Position numbers and translations under genes: made by a program
The notes under the pieces: model-generated
Databases searched by the model: none
The model's input: the letters and a program-made list of their open reading frames with translations, nothing else
What the model was told of the DNA's origin: nothing
Shown here: positions 1 through 7,638 of the stretch, in pieces
Position numbering within the stretch: the stretch's first letter is position 1
Layout: every line of letters starts with the position of its first letter
Source of the DNA: Scybalousia_A sp964626385
Lineage (GTDB): Bacteria > Bacteroidota > Bacteroidia > Bacteroidales > P3
Assembly (NCBI GenBank): GCA_964626385.1
Contig: CAZVEO010000032.1
Coordinates: 1 to 23,355 of the forward strand
Reading direction: 5' to 3'
Length of the DNA stretch: 23,355 nucleotides

Positions 1-110
1 TAGCACCCTTATTTTTTGCTTTTAACTATGTATTTACGCGATTTCCCGAAAAAAAATTTCACCCCCTTTTTTGACAACTTTTGATAGGCTTTTATGAGTT
101 AGCATAGGTT

Positions 111-138
111 ACAGGCTCAGCCTGCAGGCATTGCCTGT
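111..138. repeat. nested short palindromes (AGGCNNNGCCT modules)
   Basis: Two adjacent modules, AGGC-TCA-GCCT (113-123) and AGGC-ATT-GCCT (126-136), each form a perfect small palindrome. They share a central 10-base palindrome GCCTGCAGGC (120-129). The outer ends ACAGGC (111-116) and GCCTGT (133-138) are also complementary. The stretch can therefore fold as one hairpin or as two small ones. It stands out as GC-rich in an AT-rich leader. It could be a terminator of an upstream gene, an operator or a small palindromic repeat element; the sequence alone does not decide. Confidence 0.75.
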
Positions 139-140
139 TT

Positions 141-191
141 TATATGGGCAAAGCATTAAAATATATTGTTTGTAAAGGCTTTGCCCATATA
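141..191. repeat. 14-bp perfect inverted repeat
   Basis: TATATGGGCAAAGC (141-154) and GCTTTGCCCATATA (178-191) are exact reverse complements, separated by a 23-base AT-rich loop. The right arm overlaps another AGGCNNNGCC module (176-186). No T-run follows on the plus strand. An intrinsic terminator is possible only for a gene lying upstream of the window. The arms may instead belong to the palindromic cluster around them. Confidence 0.8.
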
Positions 192-194
192 GAT

Positions 195-207
195 TAGGCT
201 CAGCCTA
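195..207. repeat. palindrome TAGGCTCAGCCTA upstream of guaB promoter
   Basis: A perfect 13-base palindrome with a single central C. Its core AGGCTCAGCCT is identical to that at 113-123. It ends 23 bases before the -33 element of the guaB promoter, so an operator role is conceivable, but no regulator is identifiable. Confidence 0.65.
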
Positions 208-230
208 TTTTTTGTAAAATCATATAAAAT

Positions 231-261
231 TTTGTTAGTTTCGTAAAAATATGTAAATTTG
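231..261 (+). promoter_or_regulatory. Bacteroidota-type promoter of guaB operon
   Basis: A -33 TTTG (231-234) is followed after 19 bases by a -7 box TAAATTTG (254-261), matching the Bacteroidota housekeeping consensus TTTG-N19..21-TAnnTTTG. Transcription would begin a few bases downstream, about 265-268, which is almost at the first ATG (269). This argues that translation starts at the second ATG (281) or that the message is nearly leaderless. Confidence 0.75.
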
Positions 262-268
262 CACGAAA

Positions 269-1747
269 ATGTATAAGAATATGTTTTCATATAACGAAAA
301 GATTATTGGTGAGGGATTAACTTACGATGACGTGCTTTTAGTACCAGCATATTCGGAGATTATTCCCAAAGAAGTAACAGTTAAAAGTCATTTTTCCAAA
401 AATATAGACGTTAATATTCCTATTGTTGCGGCTGCTATGGACACAGTAACCGAAGCACCTATGGCTATTGCTATGGCTCAAGAAGGTGGTATAGGTGTCT
501 TGCACAAAAATATGTCTATAGAGCGTCAAGCAGAGGAAGTTTTAAAGGTAAAAAGAAGTGAAAACGGTATGATTACCGACCCTACCACTCTGCACGAAAA
601 TGCAGTAGTGGAGGATGCTCTCAAAATGATGAGGGAGTTTTCTATTGGCGGTATTCCTATTGTAGATAATGATAACAAACTTATAGGCATAGTAACAAAT
701 AGAGACCTTAGGTTTGAGAAAGATATACGCAAACCTTTGCGAGATATTATGACCAAAAATGTAATAAGCACCAATCAAGGCACAACCTTTGCTGAGGCTG
801 CTGAGATATTGCAACAACATAGAATAGAGAAGTTGCCGGTGGTTGATAGTGAGGGACATCTTGTTGGGCTTATAACTTATAGGGATATAATAAAAGTTAA
901 ACAAAGACCTTTGGCTTGCAAAGATAGTATGGGAAGATTGAGAGTGGCGGCAGGTGTAGGTATTACAAATGATATGTATGAAAGAATAGAAGCAGTTATT
1001 GCCTCTGGAGTAGATGCTATTGTTGTAGACACGGCACATGGTCATTCCAAGAATGTAGTTACTGCTTTGAAAGAAATAAAACATAGATTTAAGGACGTAG
1101 ACGTAGTTGTGGGTAATATAGCAACACCGGAGGCTGCACTTCTTTTGGCTGAGGCTGGAGCAGATGCTGTCAAAGTGGGTATAGGACCGGGTAGTATTTG
1201 CACTACAAGAGTTGTTGCCGGTATAGGTATGCCACAACTTACTGCTGTGCTTAGAGTTTGTGAAGTTTTGAAAGATAAGAATATCCCCGTTATAGCAGAC
1301 GGAGGTATAAGATATTCTGGGGATATAGTAAAAGCTTTGGCAGCGGGTGCCTCAACCATAATGGCAGGTTCGTTGTTGGCTGGTACCGAGGAAAGTCCTG
1401 GCGATACCATTATTTTGGAAGGTAGAAAATACAAAGCCTATAGAGGTATGGGATCTTTGGATGCTATGCAAAACGGAAGTAAAGACCGCTATTTCCAATC
1501 GGACGAAAAGGATTTGAAAAAACTTGTTCCCGAGGGTATTGTTGGTAGAGTACCTTACAAAGGTAGTGCAATGGAGGTTATTTATCAACTTGTGGGCGGA
1601 CTTAAAGCCGGCATGGGTTATACAGGCTCAAAAAATTTGGAAATGTTAAGACAAGCAAAATTTATAAAAATTACTAACGCAGGTTTTATAGAGGGACACC
1701 CTCATGATATAACCATAACAAAAGAAGCACCAAATTACTCACGATGA
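269..1747 (+). CDS. guaB: inosine-5'-monophosphate dehydrogenase
   Basis: Cytosolic enzyme that oxidises IMP to XMP with NAD+, the committed step of GMP synthesis. At 492 aa it is full length. The N-terminal barrel start (GLTYDDVLLVPAYSE) is followed by a tandem CBS pair at about residues 100-215 (GGIPIVD..LIGIVTNRD and KLPVVD..LVGLITYRD). The catalytic loop is GPGSICTTR with Cys311, and the mobile flap contains YRGMGS. An in-frame ATG at 281 (Met5) probably fits better: most family members begin close to that point, and the predicted transcription start lies at about 265-268. The stop overlaps the next ATG by 4 bases (ATGA), so guaB heads a translationally coupled operon with envelope-folding genes. 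Identification is firm; only the start is uncertain. Confidence 0.97.
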   Translation: MYKNMFSYNEKIIGEGLTYDDVLLVPAYSEIIPKEVTVKSHFSKNIDVNIPIVAAAMDTVTEAPMAIAMAQEGGIGVLHKNMSIERQAEEVLKVKRSENGMITDPTTLHENAVVEDALKMMREFSIGGIPIVDNDNKLIGIVTNRDLRFEKDIRKPLRDIMTKNVISTNQGTTFAEAAEILQQHRIEKLPVVDSEGHLVGLITYRDIIKVKQRPLACKDSMGRLRVAAGVGITNDMYERIEAVIASGVDAIVVDTAHGHSKNVVTALKEIKHRFKDVDVVVGNIATPEAALLLAEAGADAVKVGIGPGSICTTRVVAGIGMPQLTAVLRVCEVLKDKNIPVIADGGIRYSGDIVKALAAGASTIMAGSLLAGTEESPGDTIILEGRKYKAYRGMGSLDAMQNGSKDRYFQSDEKDLKKLVPEGIVGRVPYKGSAMEVIYQLVGGLKAGMGYTGSKNLEMLRQAKFIKITNAGFIEGHPHDITITKEAPNYSR

Positions 1748-3774
1748 AAAAAATATTGATTTTACTTGCAGTTTTTACCTTATCCGTTTTTGTTGCAAAG
1801 GCACAAAAGGAGGATGATATTGTATTGGAAATAGAGGGGAAAAAAGTTACTAAAACTGAATTTCTCAAAATGTATAATAGAAACAATGTTTCCCCTGCTC
1901 AAACAATAGACAGAGAGGATTTGAATAAGTATTTGGATTTGTATATCAATTATAGACTGAAACTTTTGCAAGCAAGAGAGGAAGGACTTGATACAATAAA
2001 GTCTTTTGTAGAAGAAGTTGATTCTTATAGAAAACAAACAATACAGCCTTATATCAATAACTCTGCTATAACAGACTCACTTGTAGAGGAGGCATATCAA
2101 AGAGAAAAAGAATTTTTGCGTGCCTCTCATATTCTTGTAAGTCTACCGGCTAATGCAACACCAAAGGATACCTTAGAGGCTTATAATAAGGCTTTGATGA
2201 TAAGAAATAAAGCCTTAAGAGGAGAAAATTTTGACTCTTTGGCCGTAGAATATTCTGATGACCCTTCCGCCAAGGGAAGAGAAGCCACTGAAGAACAAAA
2301 GGCTATAGTTGGTAATAAAGGAGATTTGGGATATTTTTCTTCTATGACTATGGTTTATCCCTTTGAGAGTGCTTGCTATGCTTTAAAGAAAGGTGAAATT
2401 TCCCAACCTGTAAGGACAAATTTTGGCTATCATATAATAAAACTTACAGATAGAATACCAGCACCATTTTTTACTTGTAATATCAAACACGTTTGGATAA
2501 ATACACAAAATCACACAGAACAAGAAGCCAAACAATTGATAGAAGAAGCGTATTCTTATGTAAAGAAATGGGGAATAGACTCTGTGGCTCGCAAGTATTC
2601 AGAAGACCAATATTCTTCTCAAAATAATGGTTGGCTTATGCGTCAAAGACCTAACACTTTGCCTGCAGAATATATTGCACTTCTCAAAGATATGAAAGAG
2701 GAAGATATAAGTCCTATAATACAGACAAGATTTGGTTGGCATTTTTTCCAACTTATGAATATTACCCCTTTACAACCTTTATCTGAAAGAAGAGGCACCA
2801 TACTTCAACGTATAAGCAAAGACGTAAGAAGTTATAAATCAATAGAAAATTTTGTTAATCAAAATAAGGAATATTATAACTTCAAAGAAGACAAAAAAGT
2901 TTTCGATGAAATAAAATCTTTGGTAACAGATAGTGTATTTGAAGGCACTTGGCAATTACCTGCGAATTATATTGGCGATAAAATTGTCTTTACTATTGGA
3001 GATACCTCTTTTACTCAAAAAGATTTCTTGGATGAGTTATACGTTTATCAACACAAACAAACACCTGAGTATGTACCTTTGTTTATGGATAAGTTCTATA
3101 AAACTATCGTTGACAGAAAAGTTTTTGAATATGCAGATAGCAAATTAGAGGAAAGATATCCTGAATTAAATGAGATTATGCAAGAATTTAAAGATGGTCT
3201 CCTTATTTTTGCTATAACGGATAGAGAGGTTTGGGATAGGAGTTTGATAGATTCCGTAGGCTTAGAGCAGTTTTATCAAAACAACAAAGAAAAATATGTT
3301 TGGCAAAATAGAGCCGATGTTACTACTTGGAACATAGACAAAAGCATAGATTTAAAAAAAGCTACTAAGATAATAACCAAGGCTGCCAAAAAGAATAAAA
3401 CCAACGATGAAATAAAGGATTTGCTTTGCAAAAAGTTTTCTATAACAGAAAAACAGGGTAAGTATTTTGCTTATACGTGGGCAAGATATGAAAAGGGAGT
3501 AAACAAAAATATAGATAAACTGATATGGAATACTGACATAGCAAAAGATTTAAACAAAAAGAATGTTGTAATAACAGATACAACTCTTTTGACAAACAAA
3601 AATAATATTTTGGTATTAAATTCATTTCTTTTGCCTCAAACAAAAACTTTAGATGAGTGTAGAGGTGTGGCAACTTCTCAGTATCAAGAGTTTTTGGAAA
3701 GCCAATGGTTGACTGATTTGAGGAAAAAGTATGTTTATAAGGTTAATTATGATGTTTTTAATTCTATCAAATAA
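1744..3774 (+). CDS. periplasmic peptidylprolyl isomerase, two PpiC/parvulin domains
   Basis: 676-aa exported protein with a signal peptide (KILILLAVFTLSVFVAKAQ, cleavage near residue 21). Two parvulin rotamase domains follow in tandem, about residues 122-236 (RASHILVSLP ... NKGDLGYFS ... FGYHIIKL) and 242-342 (IKHVWINTQ ... GWLMRQR ... FGWHFFQL). An N-terminal helical part precedes them, and a long C-terminal half of about 330 residues resembles no domain I recognise. The family catalyses cis-trans isomerisation of proline bonds and chaperones outer-membrane proteins in the periplasm. The start overlaps the guaB stop, and the stop abuts the ATG of the next isomerase gene with no spacer, so all three are very likely co-translated. 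The domain call is firm; client specificity is inferred from the family. Confidence 0.92.
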   Translation: MKKILILLAVFTLSVFVAKAQKEDDIVLEIEGKKVTKTEFLKMYNRNNVSPAQTIDREDLNKYLDLYINYRLKLLQAREEGLDTIKSFVEEVDSYRKQTIQPYINNSAITDSLVEEAYQREKEFLRASHILVSLPANATPKDTLEAYNKALMIRNKALRGENFDSLAVEYSDDPSAKGREATEEQKAIVGNKGDLGYFSSMTMVYPFESACYALKKGEISQPVRTNFGYHIIKLTDRIPAPFFTCNIKHVWINTQNHTEQEAKQLIEEAYSYVKKWGIDSVARKYSEDQYSSQNNGWLMRQRPNTLPAEYIALLKDMKEEDISPIIQTRFGWHFFQLMNITPLQPLSERRGTILQRISKDVRSYKSIENFVNQNKEYYNFKEDKKVFDEIKSLVTDSVFEGTWQLPANYIGDKIVFTIGDTSFTQKDFLDELYVYQHKQTPEYVPLFMDKFYKTIVDRKVFEYADSKLEERYPELNEIMQEFKDGLLIFAITDREVWDRSLIDSVGLEQFYQNNKEKYVWQNRADVTTWNIDKSIDLKKATKIITKAAKKNKTNDEIKDLLCKKFSITEKQGKYFAYTWARYEKGVNKNIDKLIWNTDIAKDLNKKNVVITDTTLLTNKNNILVLNSFLLPQTKTLDECRGVATSQYQEFLESQWLTDLRKKYVYKVNYDVFNSIK

Positions 3775-5136
3775 ATGAAGAAAAAGATTAGTTTAATCAT
3801 ATCTGTGTTTGTGCTGTTGTTTTGCTCTAATATAATGGCACAGACGGTTGTGGACGAGGTTATTGCTGTAATAGGAAAAAATATGGTAAAGTATTCTGAA
3901 TTAGAGCAAGCCTATATTCAAGCCCGTTCCAATTCCAACACAGCCAATCAAACTAAGTGTGATTTGTTGGACAATATGTTGTTGAATAAACTGCTTTTGC
4001 ATCAAGCCGATGTAGACTCCTTGCAAATAGCAGATAATGAGATAGACCAAGAGATGGATAACCGTATAAGGTATATGATACAGGTGTATGGTTCTCAAGA
4101 AAGATTGGAAAAACAAATGCAAAAAAACCTTGCTGAAATAAAATCTCAATATAGAGATGTTATCAAGGAAAACATGCTTATACAACAAGAGCAAAATTTG
4201 CTAACGGGTTCGGTAAAAATCACACCACAAGAAGTAACAGATTTTTACAAAAGAATACCCCAAGATTCTTTGCCTGAAATAGAGGAAGAATACGAATTGA
4301 CACAAATAGTAAAGATACCTGTTGTTTCTCAAGAGGAAAAAGATTTGGTAAGAGAAAAACTTAATGGATATAGGGACAGAATCTTAAAGGGTGATAAATT
4401 TACTACGCTTGCAACCCTTTATTCTGATGACGAGGCTTCTGCAAGAAAGGGCGGAGAGTTGGGCTTTTTTACACGAGGTTCTATGGTAGGAGAGTTTGAA
4501 AATATTGCTTTTTCTTTGCAACCCGGAGAAGTTTCACCAGTTTTTGAAACCAAATATGGTTTTCATATAGTGCAAATGATAGAAAGAAGAGGCGACCAAA
4601 TAAATTGTAGACACATACTTTTACAACCTAAGGTTTCGTCTATAGCTCTTTATAATGCAAAAATGTTTTTGGATAGTGTAAAAACATTGATAGAAGCAGG
4701 AAATATTTCTTTTGAAGATGCTATTGTAAAATTTTCGGACGATGAGAGCAAAATCAACGGAGGTTTGATAATAAATAGAAACAATGCATCATCAAGATTT
4801 TCCAAAGATGCTATAAATGAAACAATAGACAATGTTGATAAGGTTGATTTTCAATCTATGAAACAAGGAGATATAACCTCTCCGGTAGAGTTTAAGGCTG
4901 AATTATCCGATGCTTATAGACTTATAAAAATAAAAAGAAAAGTGGAGAAGCATATAGTTAATTTGGAAGATGATTTTGATAGATTACAACAAATAGCTCT
5001 TTCTGATAAGAAATTAAATATTATGCGTAAATGGGCAGAAAATTTGATAGAAAAAACATATATAAAGATAGATGATAAGTATATTAATTGTGATTTTTCT
5101 GTCAATTGGTTGAATGGAGCAAATAAAAATAAGTAG
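3775..5136 (+). CDS. SurA-like periplasmic chaperone / peptidylprolyl isomerase
   Basis: 453 aa with a signal peptide ending SNIMAQ (about residue 23). A SurA-type N-terminal chaperone helical domain follows (VVDEVIAVIGKNMVKYSELE, a typical SurA opening). Two parvulin domains come next, about residues 167-270 (GGELGFFTRGSMV ... FGFHIVQM-like ending, here YGFHIVQM) and 275-385 (CRHILLQP ... GGLIINRNN). Length and domain order match SurA (E. coli about 430 aa), which escorts unfolded outer-membrane proteins to the BAM complex. Its ATG directly follows the TAA of the preceding isomerase, and 12 bases separate it from the MoxR gene. Orthology to SurA is likely but not proven, so no symbol is given. 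Confidence 0.9.
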   Translation: MKKKISLIISVFVLLFCSNIMAQTVVDEVIAVIGKNMVKYSELEQAYIQARSNSNTANQTKCDLLDNMLLNKLLLHQADVDSLQIADNEIDQEMDNRIRYMIQVYGSQERLEKQMQKNLAEIKSQYRDVIKENMLIQQEQNLLTGSVKITPQEVTDFYKRIPQDSLPEIEEEYELTQIVKIPVVSQEEKDLVREKLNGYRDRILKGDKFTTLATLYSDDEASARKGGELGFFTRGSMVGEFENIAFSLQPGEVSPVFETKYGFHIVQMIERRGDQINCRHILLQPKVSSIALYNAKMFLDSVKTLIEAGNISFEDAIVKFSDDESKINGGLIINRNNASSRFSKDAINETIDNVDKVDFQSMKQGDITSPVEFKAELSDAYRLIKIKRKVEKHIVNLEDDFDRLQQIALSDKKLNIMRKWAENLIEKTYIKIDDKYINCDFSVNWLNGANKNK

Positions 5137-5148
5137 TACTACACAAAT

Positions 5149-6111
5149 ATGTCAGAAGTAGAACAATTAAATACTCTAATAGAACGTTGCGATGCTTTAA
5201 AAAGAGAGATAGCGAAAGTAATTATAGGTCAAGAGGATATTGTAAATAAGGTATTAACAACTATATTTTCCTCAGGGCATTGTCTTTTGATGGGTGTTCC
5301 GGGTTTAGCAAAAACACTTTTGGTTAATACTATAGCCAAGGTATTAGGATTGACTTACAATAGAATACAATTCACACCCGACCTTATGCCTTCTGATATA
5401 ACAGGAAGCCAAGTACTTGATTCTAATAGAGAATTTCAATTTATAAAAGGACCTATTTTTGCAAATATAGTTTTGGCTGACGAAATCAACAGAACTTCGC
5501 CCAAAACACAATCTGCTCTTTTGGAAGCAATGCAAGAACATTGTGTTACTGTGGCGGGCAAAACTTATAAGTTGGATAAACCTTTTTTCGTACTTGCCAC
5601 TCAAAACCCAATAGAACAGGAGGGTACCTATCCTTTGCCTGAGGCACAGTTGGACAGATTTATGTTTAATCTAAATTTAGACTATCCTACCTTTGAACAA
5701 GAGATAGATATTCTAAAAAATACCACTACCTCAAAAATACCTCAACTTAATGTAATTCTTTCTATAGAGGATATTATAACTTTGCAAGATATAATCAAAA
5801 GAATCCCAGTAAATGATAATATTTACAATTATGCTGTTAAACTAACCTCTAAGACAAGATTAAATAATAAAGAGAATACTTTAGCAAATAAATATTTGTC
5901 TTGGGGGGCAGGTCCAAGAGCATCACAATATCTTATTATAGGTGCAAAATGTACAGCAGCATTGAAGGGAAAATATTCTCCTGATATAGAAGATATAAAC
6001 GAAGTGGCTACCGCTGTTTTGCGACATAGGATAATATTAAACTATACTGCACAAGCCGAAGGACTGACAGCAGACAATATCGTCAATATGATTATAGACG
6101 AAATAAGATAG
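5149..6111 (+). CDS. MoxR-family AAA+ ATPase
   Basis: Cytosolic AAA+ ATPase of 320 aa. The Walker A variant GVPGLAKT spans residues 49-56 and is the form usual in MoxR proteins. Walker B is VLADEINR with Asp111/Glu112. The sensor/substrate region contains ATQNPIEQEGTYPLPEAQLDRF, whose core is diagnostic for MoxR. The C-terminal lid domain is present, so the protein appears complete. MoxR ATPases act as chaperones in maturation of partner proteins, often encoded beside DUF58 and von Willebrand A-domain (Bat) genes. No such partner follows here: the gene ends the guaB operon and about 200 bases separate it from an unrelated gene. The physiological role is therefore not indicated by context. Confidence 0.93.
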   Translation: MSEVEQLNTLIERCDALKREIAKVIIGQEDIVNKVLTTIFSSGHCLLMGVPGLAKTLLVNTIAKVLGLTYNRIQFTPDLMPSDITGSQVLDSNREFQFIKGPIFANIVLADEINRTSPKTQSALLEAMQEHCVTVAGKTYKLDKPFFVLATQNPIEQEGTYPLPEAQLDRFMFNLNLDYPTFEQEIDILKNTTTSKIPQLNVILSIEDIITLQDIIKRIPVNDNIYNYAVKLTSKTRLNNKENTLANKYLSWGAGPRASQYLIIGAKCTAALKGKYSPDIEDINEVATAVLRHRIILNYTAQAEGLTADNIVNMIIDEIR

Positions 6112-6214
6112 AATTTTTGTATAATTATTATTTGAGCATTGTATTAAAAATAGGTTGTACTATTTTGATACGATTAAAAAAATAAAAAAAGAAGTAGTAA
6201 AGAAAAAAATGTAT

Positions 6215-6222
6215 TATCTTTG
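6215..6222 (+). promoter_or_regulatory. -7 box TATCTTTG upstream of 6310 gene
   Basis: TATCTTTG followed by CAAA, in the 198-base gap before the gene at 6310, is a clean match to the Bacteroidota -7 consensus. No TTTG lies at the right distance upstream, where the region is A-rich. Transcription from here would give a leader of about 80-90 bases. It separates the following envelope genes from the guaB operon. Confidence 0.55.
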
Positions 6223-6309
6223 CAAAAAGCAAAGTATGTTTTTCTACTAGTATATAGTAAGAGATAAAACTTTTTAATAGTGTTACAAAAAAGATAGGAT
6301 AAAGAGATT

Positions 6310-7632
6310 ATGAATAAAGTATGTGTTTTTCTTCTTTTGTTATTGGGTGTTTTTTGTGTAAATGCTCAAAGCAGTAGAAATACAAAGACAAACAATAATA
6401 ATGACGTTGTTTTGGTACCCACTTATATAGACGATAATAATGTAATATTTTTGCCTCAACAACCTAAAAAAAAGCGTACCTCCTCACCTAAAAAGGAAAA
6501 CGATACTAAAATAACGTTTCCCAAGAGAGTAGAGGCTTATATATCTTTTGATAAGGGCAATGCTTATTATACAAAGGGAGGATTAAATACCTTAGATAGC
6601 CTTTATTTGCTGACATTCTCAAAGAATAACGACCGTTTTTATAAAATGACCATAATAGGTTATGATGACGCAGAACCTATTAGCGAACAAACGTCCTCTT
6701 TGGCAAGAGATAGGGCCGTAATGATATTTAAATATTTTTCTTCAAGAGAAGAAACAGAATATATTATAAAACGCACTCCAAGTTCGTACAATCAACTTTG
6801 TATTGGAGAGGTACCTTATTACATCAAATATAAAATGCCATTTGATTTCAAGTGGATTAATCTATATAATGTAGCAACAGAGGAAAGAATAGAAAACAAT
6901 ATATCTCTTGTTGGCAAGGTGCATATTATAATAGAAGACGACCCAGAGGATTGTTTGGGAGAATATTATGACTATGACTGGCCTATGAATGACACTATAT
7001 TACAGGCAAATTACGCAACAGTCAAAATACCTAAAGGATCGCTTGACTACATACACCACACCAAAGACACAATAGAATATAAATGCCCTATAATGTATAG
7101 AGAGATTATGTCCTTTGAACAACTTACTGCTAATTATTTTCTTATCCCACACAAAAAACAATATATTCTAAATGCGGGCTATATAGTAGTATCTCCCGAG
7201 AGAAAACCCGATTATTCTTCTTGTATAGATAAGGACAACATACAAGCAACCATACAAATAGACGTACCCATAGAGAGTCAACAGCAATCGGCTGGACTTA
7301 AATTCTATGGCAAAACCTATAAACCTAATGGTGAGGTGGTGTATAAGTCTATCTCTACAAAGAAAATAAAAGACAAAGAAACGAAAGAACAAACTTTGCA
7401 ATGTTTTATCACTCCTTTTCAGTTTGATACCATATTTTTGGGTAAAAAAATAGAAGAAAAAGATATGGGTAACTATTTTTATCCTGCAAAGGAAGGTGAG
7501 CCGGGTTCTTTTGAAGCTATGGGAGGTTGGATAAAACCTTTTAAATTGGGTAAAAGAGGAGAATATGTAATAAAAGAGCCAATGCAGGCAATATTACGTA
7601 AACCAAATAATCCATTTTATCAAGGAGAATAG
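6310..7632 (+). CDS. secreted protein with a weak OmpA-like domain, function unknown
   Basis: 440-aa exported protein whose signal peptide ends in GVFCVNAQ (about residue 20). A low-complexity Asn/Lys-rich stretch follows to about residue 70. Residues about 78-148 have the pattern of an OmpA C-terminal (peptidoglycan-binding) domain: a starting FDKGNAYYTKGGLNTLDSL, then MTIIGYDD in the place of IxGHTD, then SLARDRAVMIFKYF in the place of LSxxRAxxVxxYL. It is degenerate: the His-Thr-Asp core reads Tyr-Asp-Asp. The remaining 290 residues are unrecognised and rich in beta-forming stretches. Only 6 bases separate it from the EnvC-like gene, so the two are probably co-transcribed and act in the cell envelope. 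The OmpA assignment is a fold-level guess from the motif pattern. Confidence 0.8.
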   Translation: MNKVCVFLLLLLGVFCVNAQSSRNTKTNNNNDVVLVPTYIDDNNVIFLPQQPKKKRTSSPKKENDTKITFPKRVEAYISFDKGNAYYTKGGLNTLDSLYLLTFSKNNDRFYKMTIIGYDDAEPISEQTSSLARDRAVMIFKYFSSREETEYIIKRTPSSYNQLCIGEVPYYIKYKMPFDFKWINLYNVATEERIENNISLVGKVHIIIEDDPEDCLGEYYDYDWPMNDTILQANYATVKIPKGSLDYIHHTKDTIEYKCPIMYREIMSFEQLTANYFLIPHKKQYILNAGYIVVSPERKPDYSSCIDKDNIQATIQIDVPIESQQQSAGLKFYGKTYKPNGEVVYKSISTKKIKDKETKEQTLQCFITPFQFDTIFLGKKIEEKDMGNYFYPAKEGEPGSFEAMGGWIKPFKLGKRGEYVIKEPMQAILRKPNNPFYQGE

Positions 7633-7638
7633 TAGGGT

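Noticed and set aside
60..75. CCCCC-TTTTTT strings at 61-72 and about 19635-19648 as members of one repeat
   Set aside because: The shared string is short and simple; the second is explained by the terminator stem and T-run, and flanks do not match.
542..1237. 231-codon minus-strand open frame
   Set aside because: Antisense to guaB, Cys/Tyr/His-rich translation without a recognisable domain; a shadow of a highly conserved gene.
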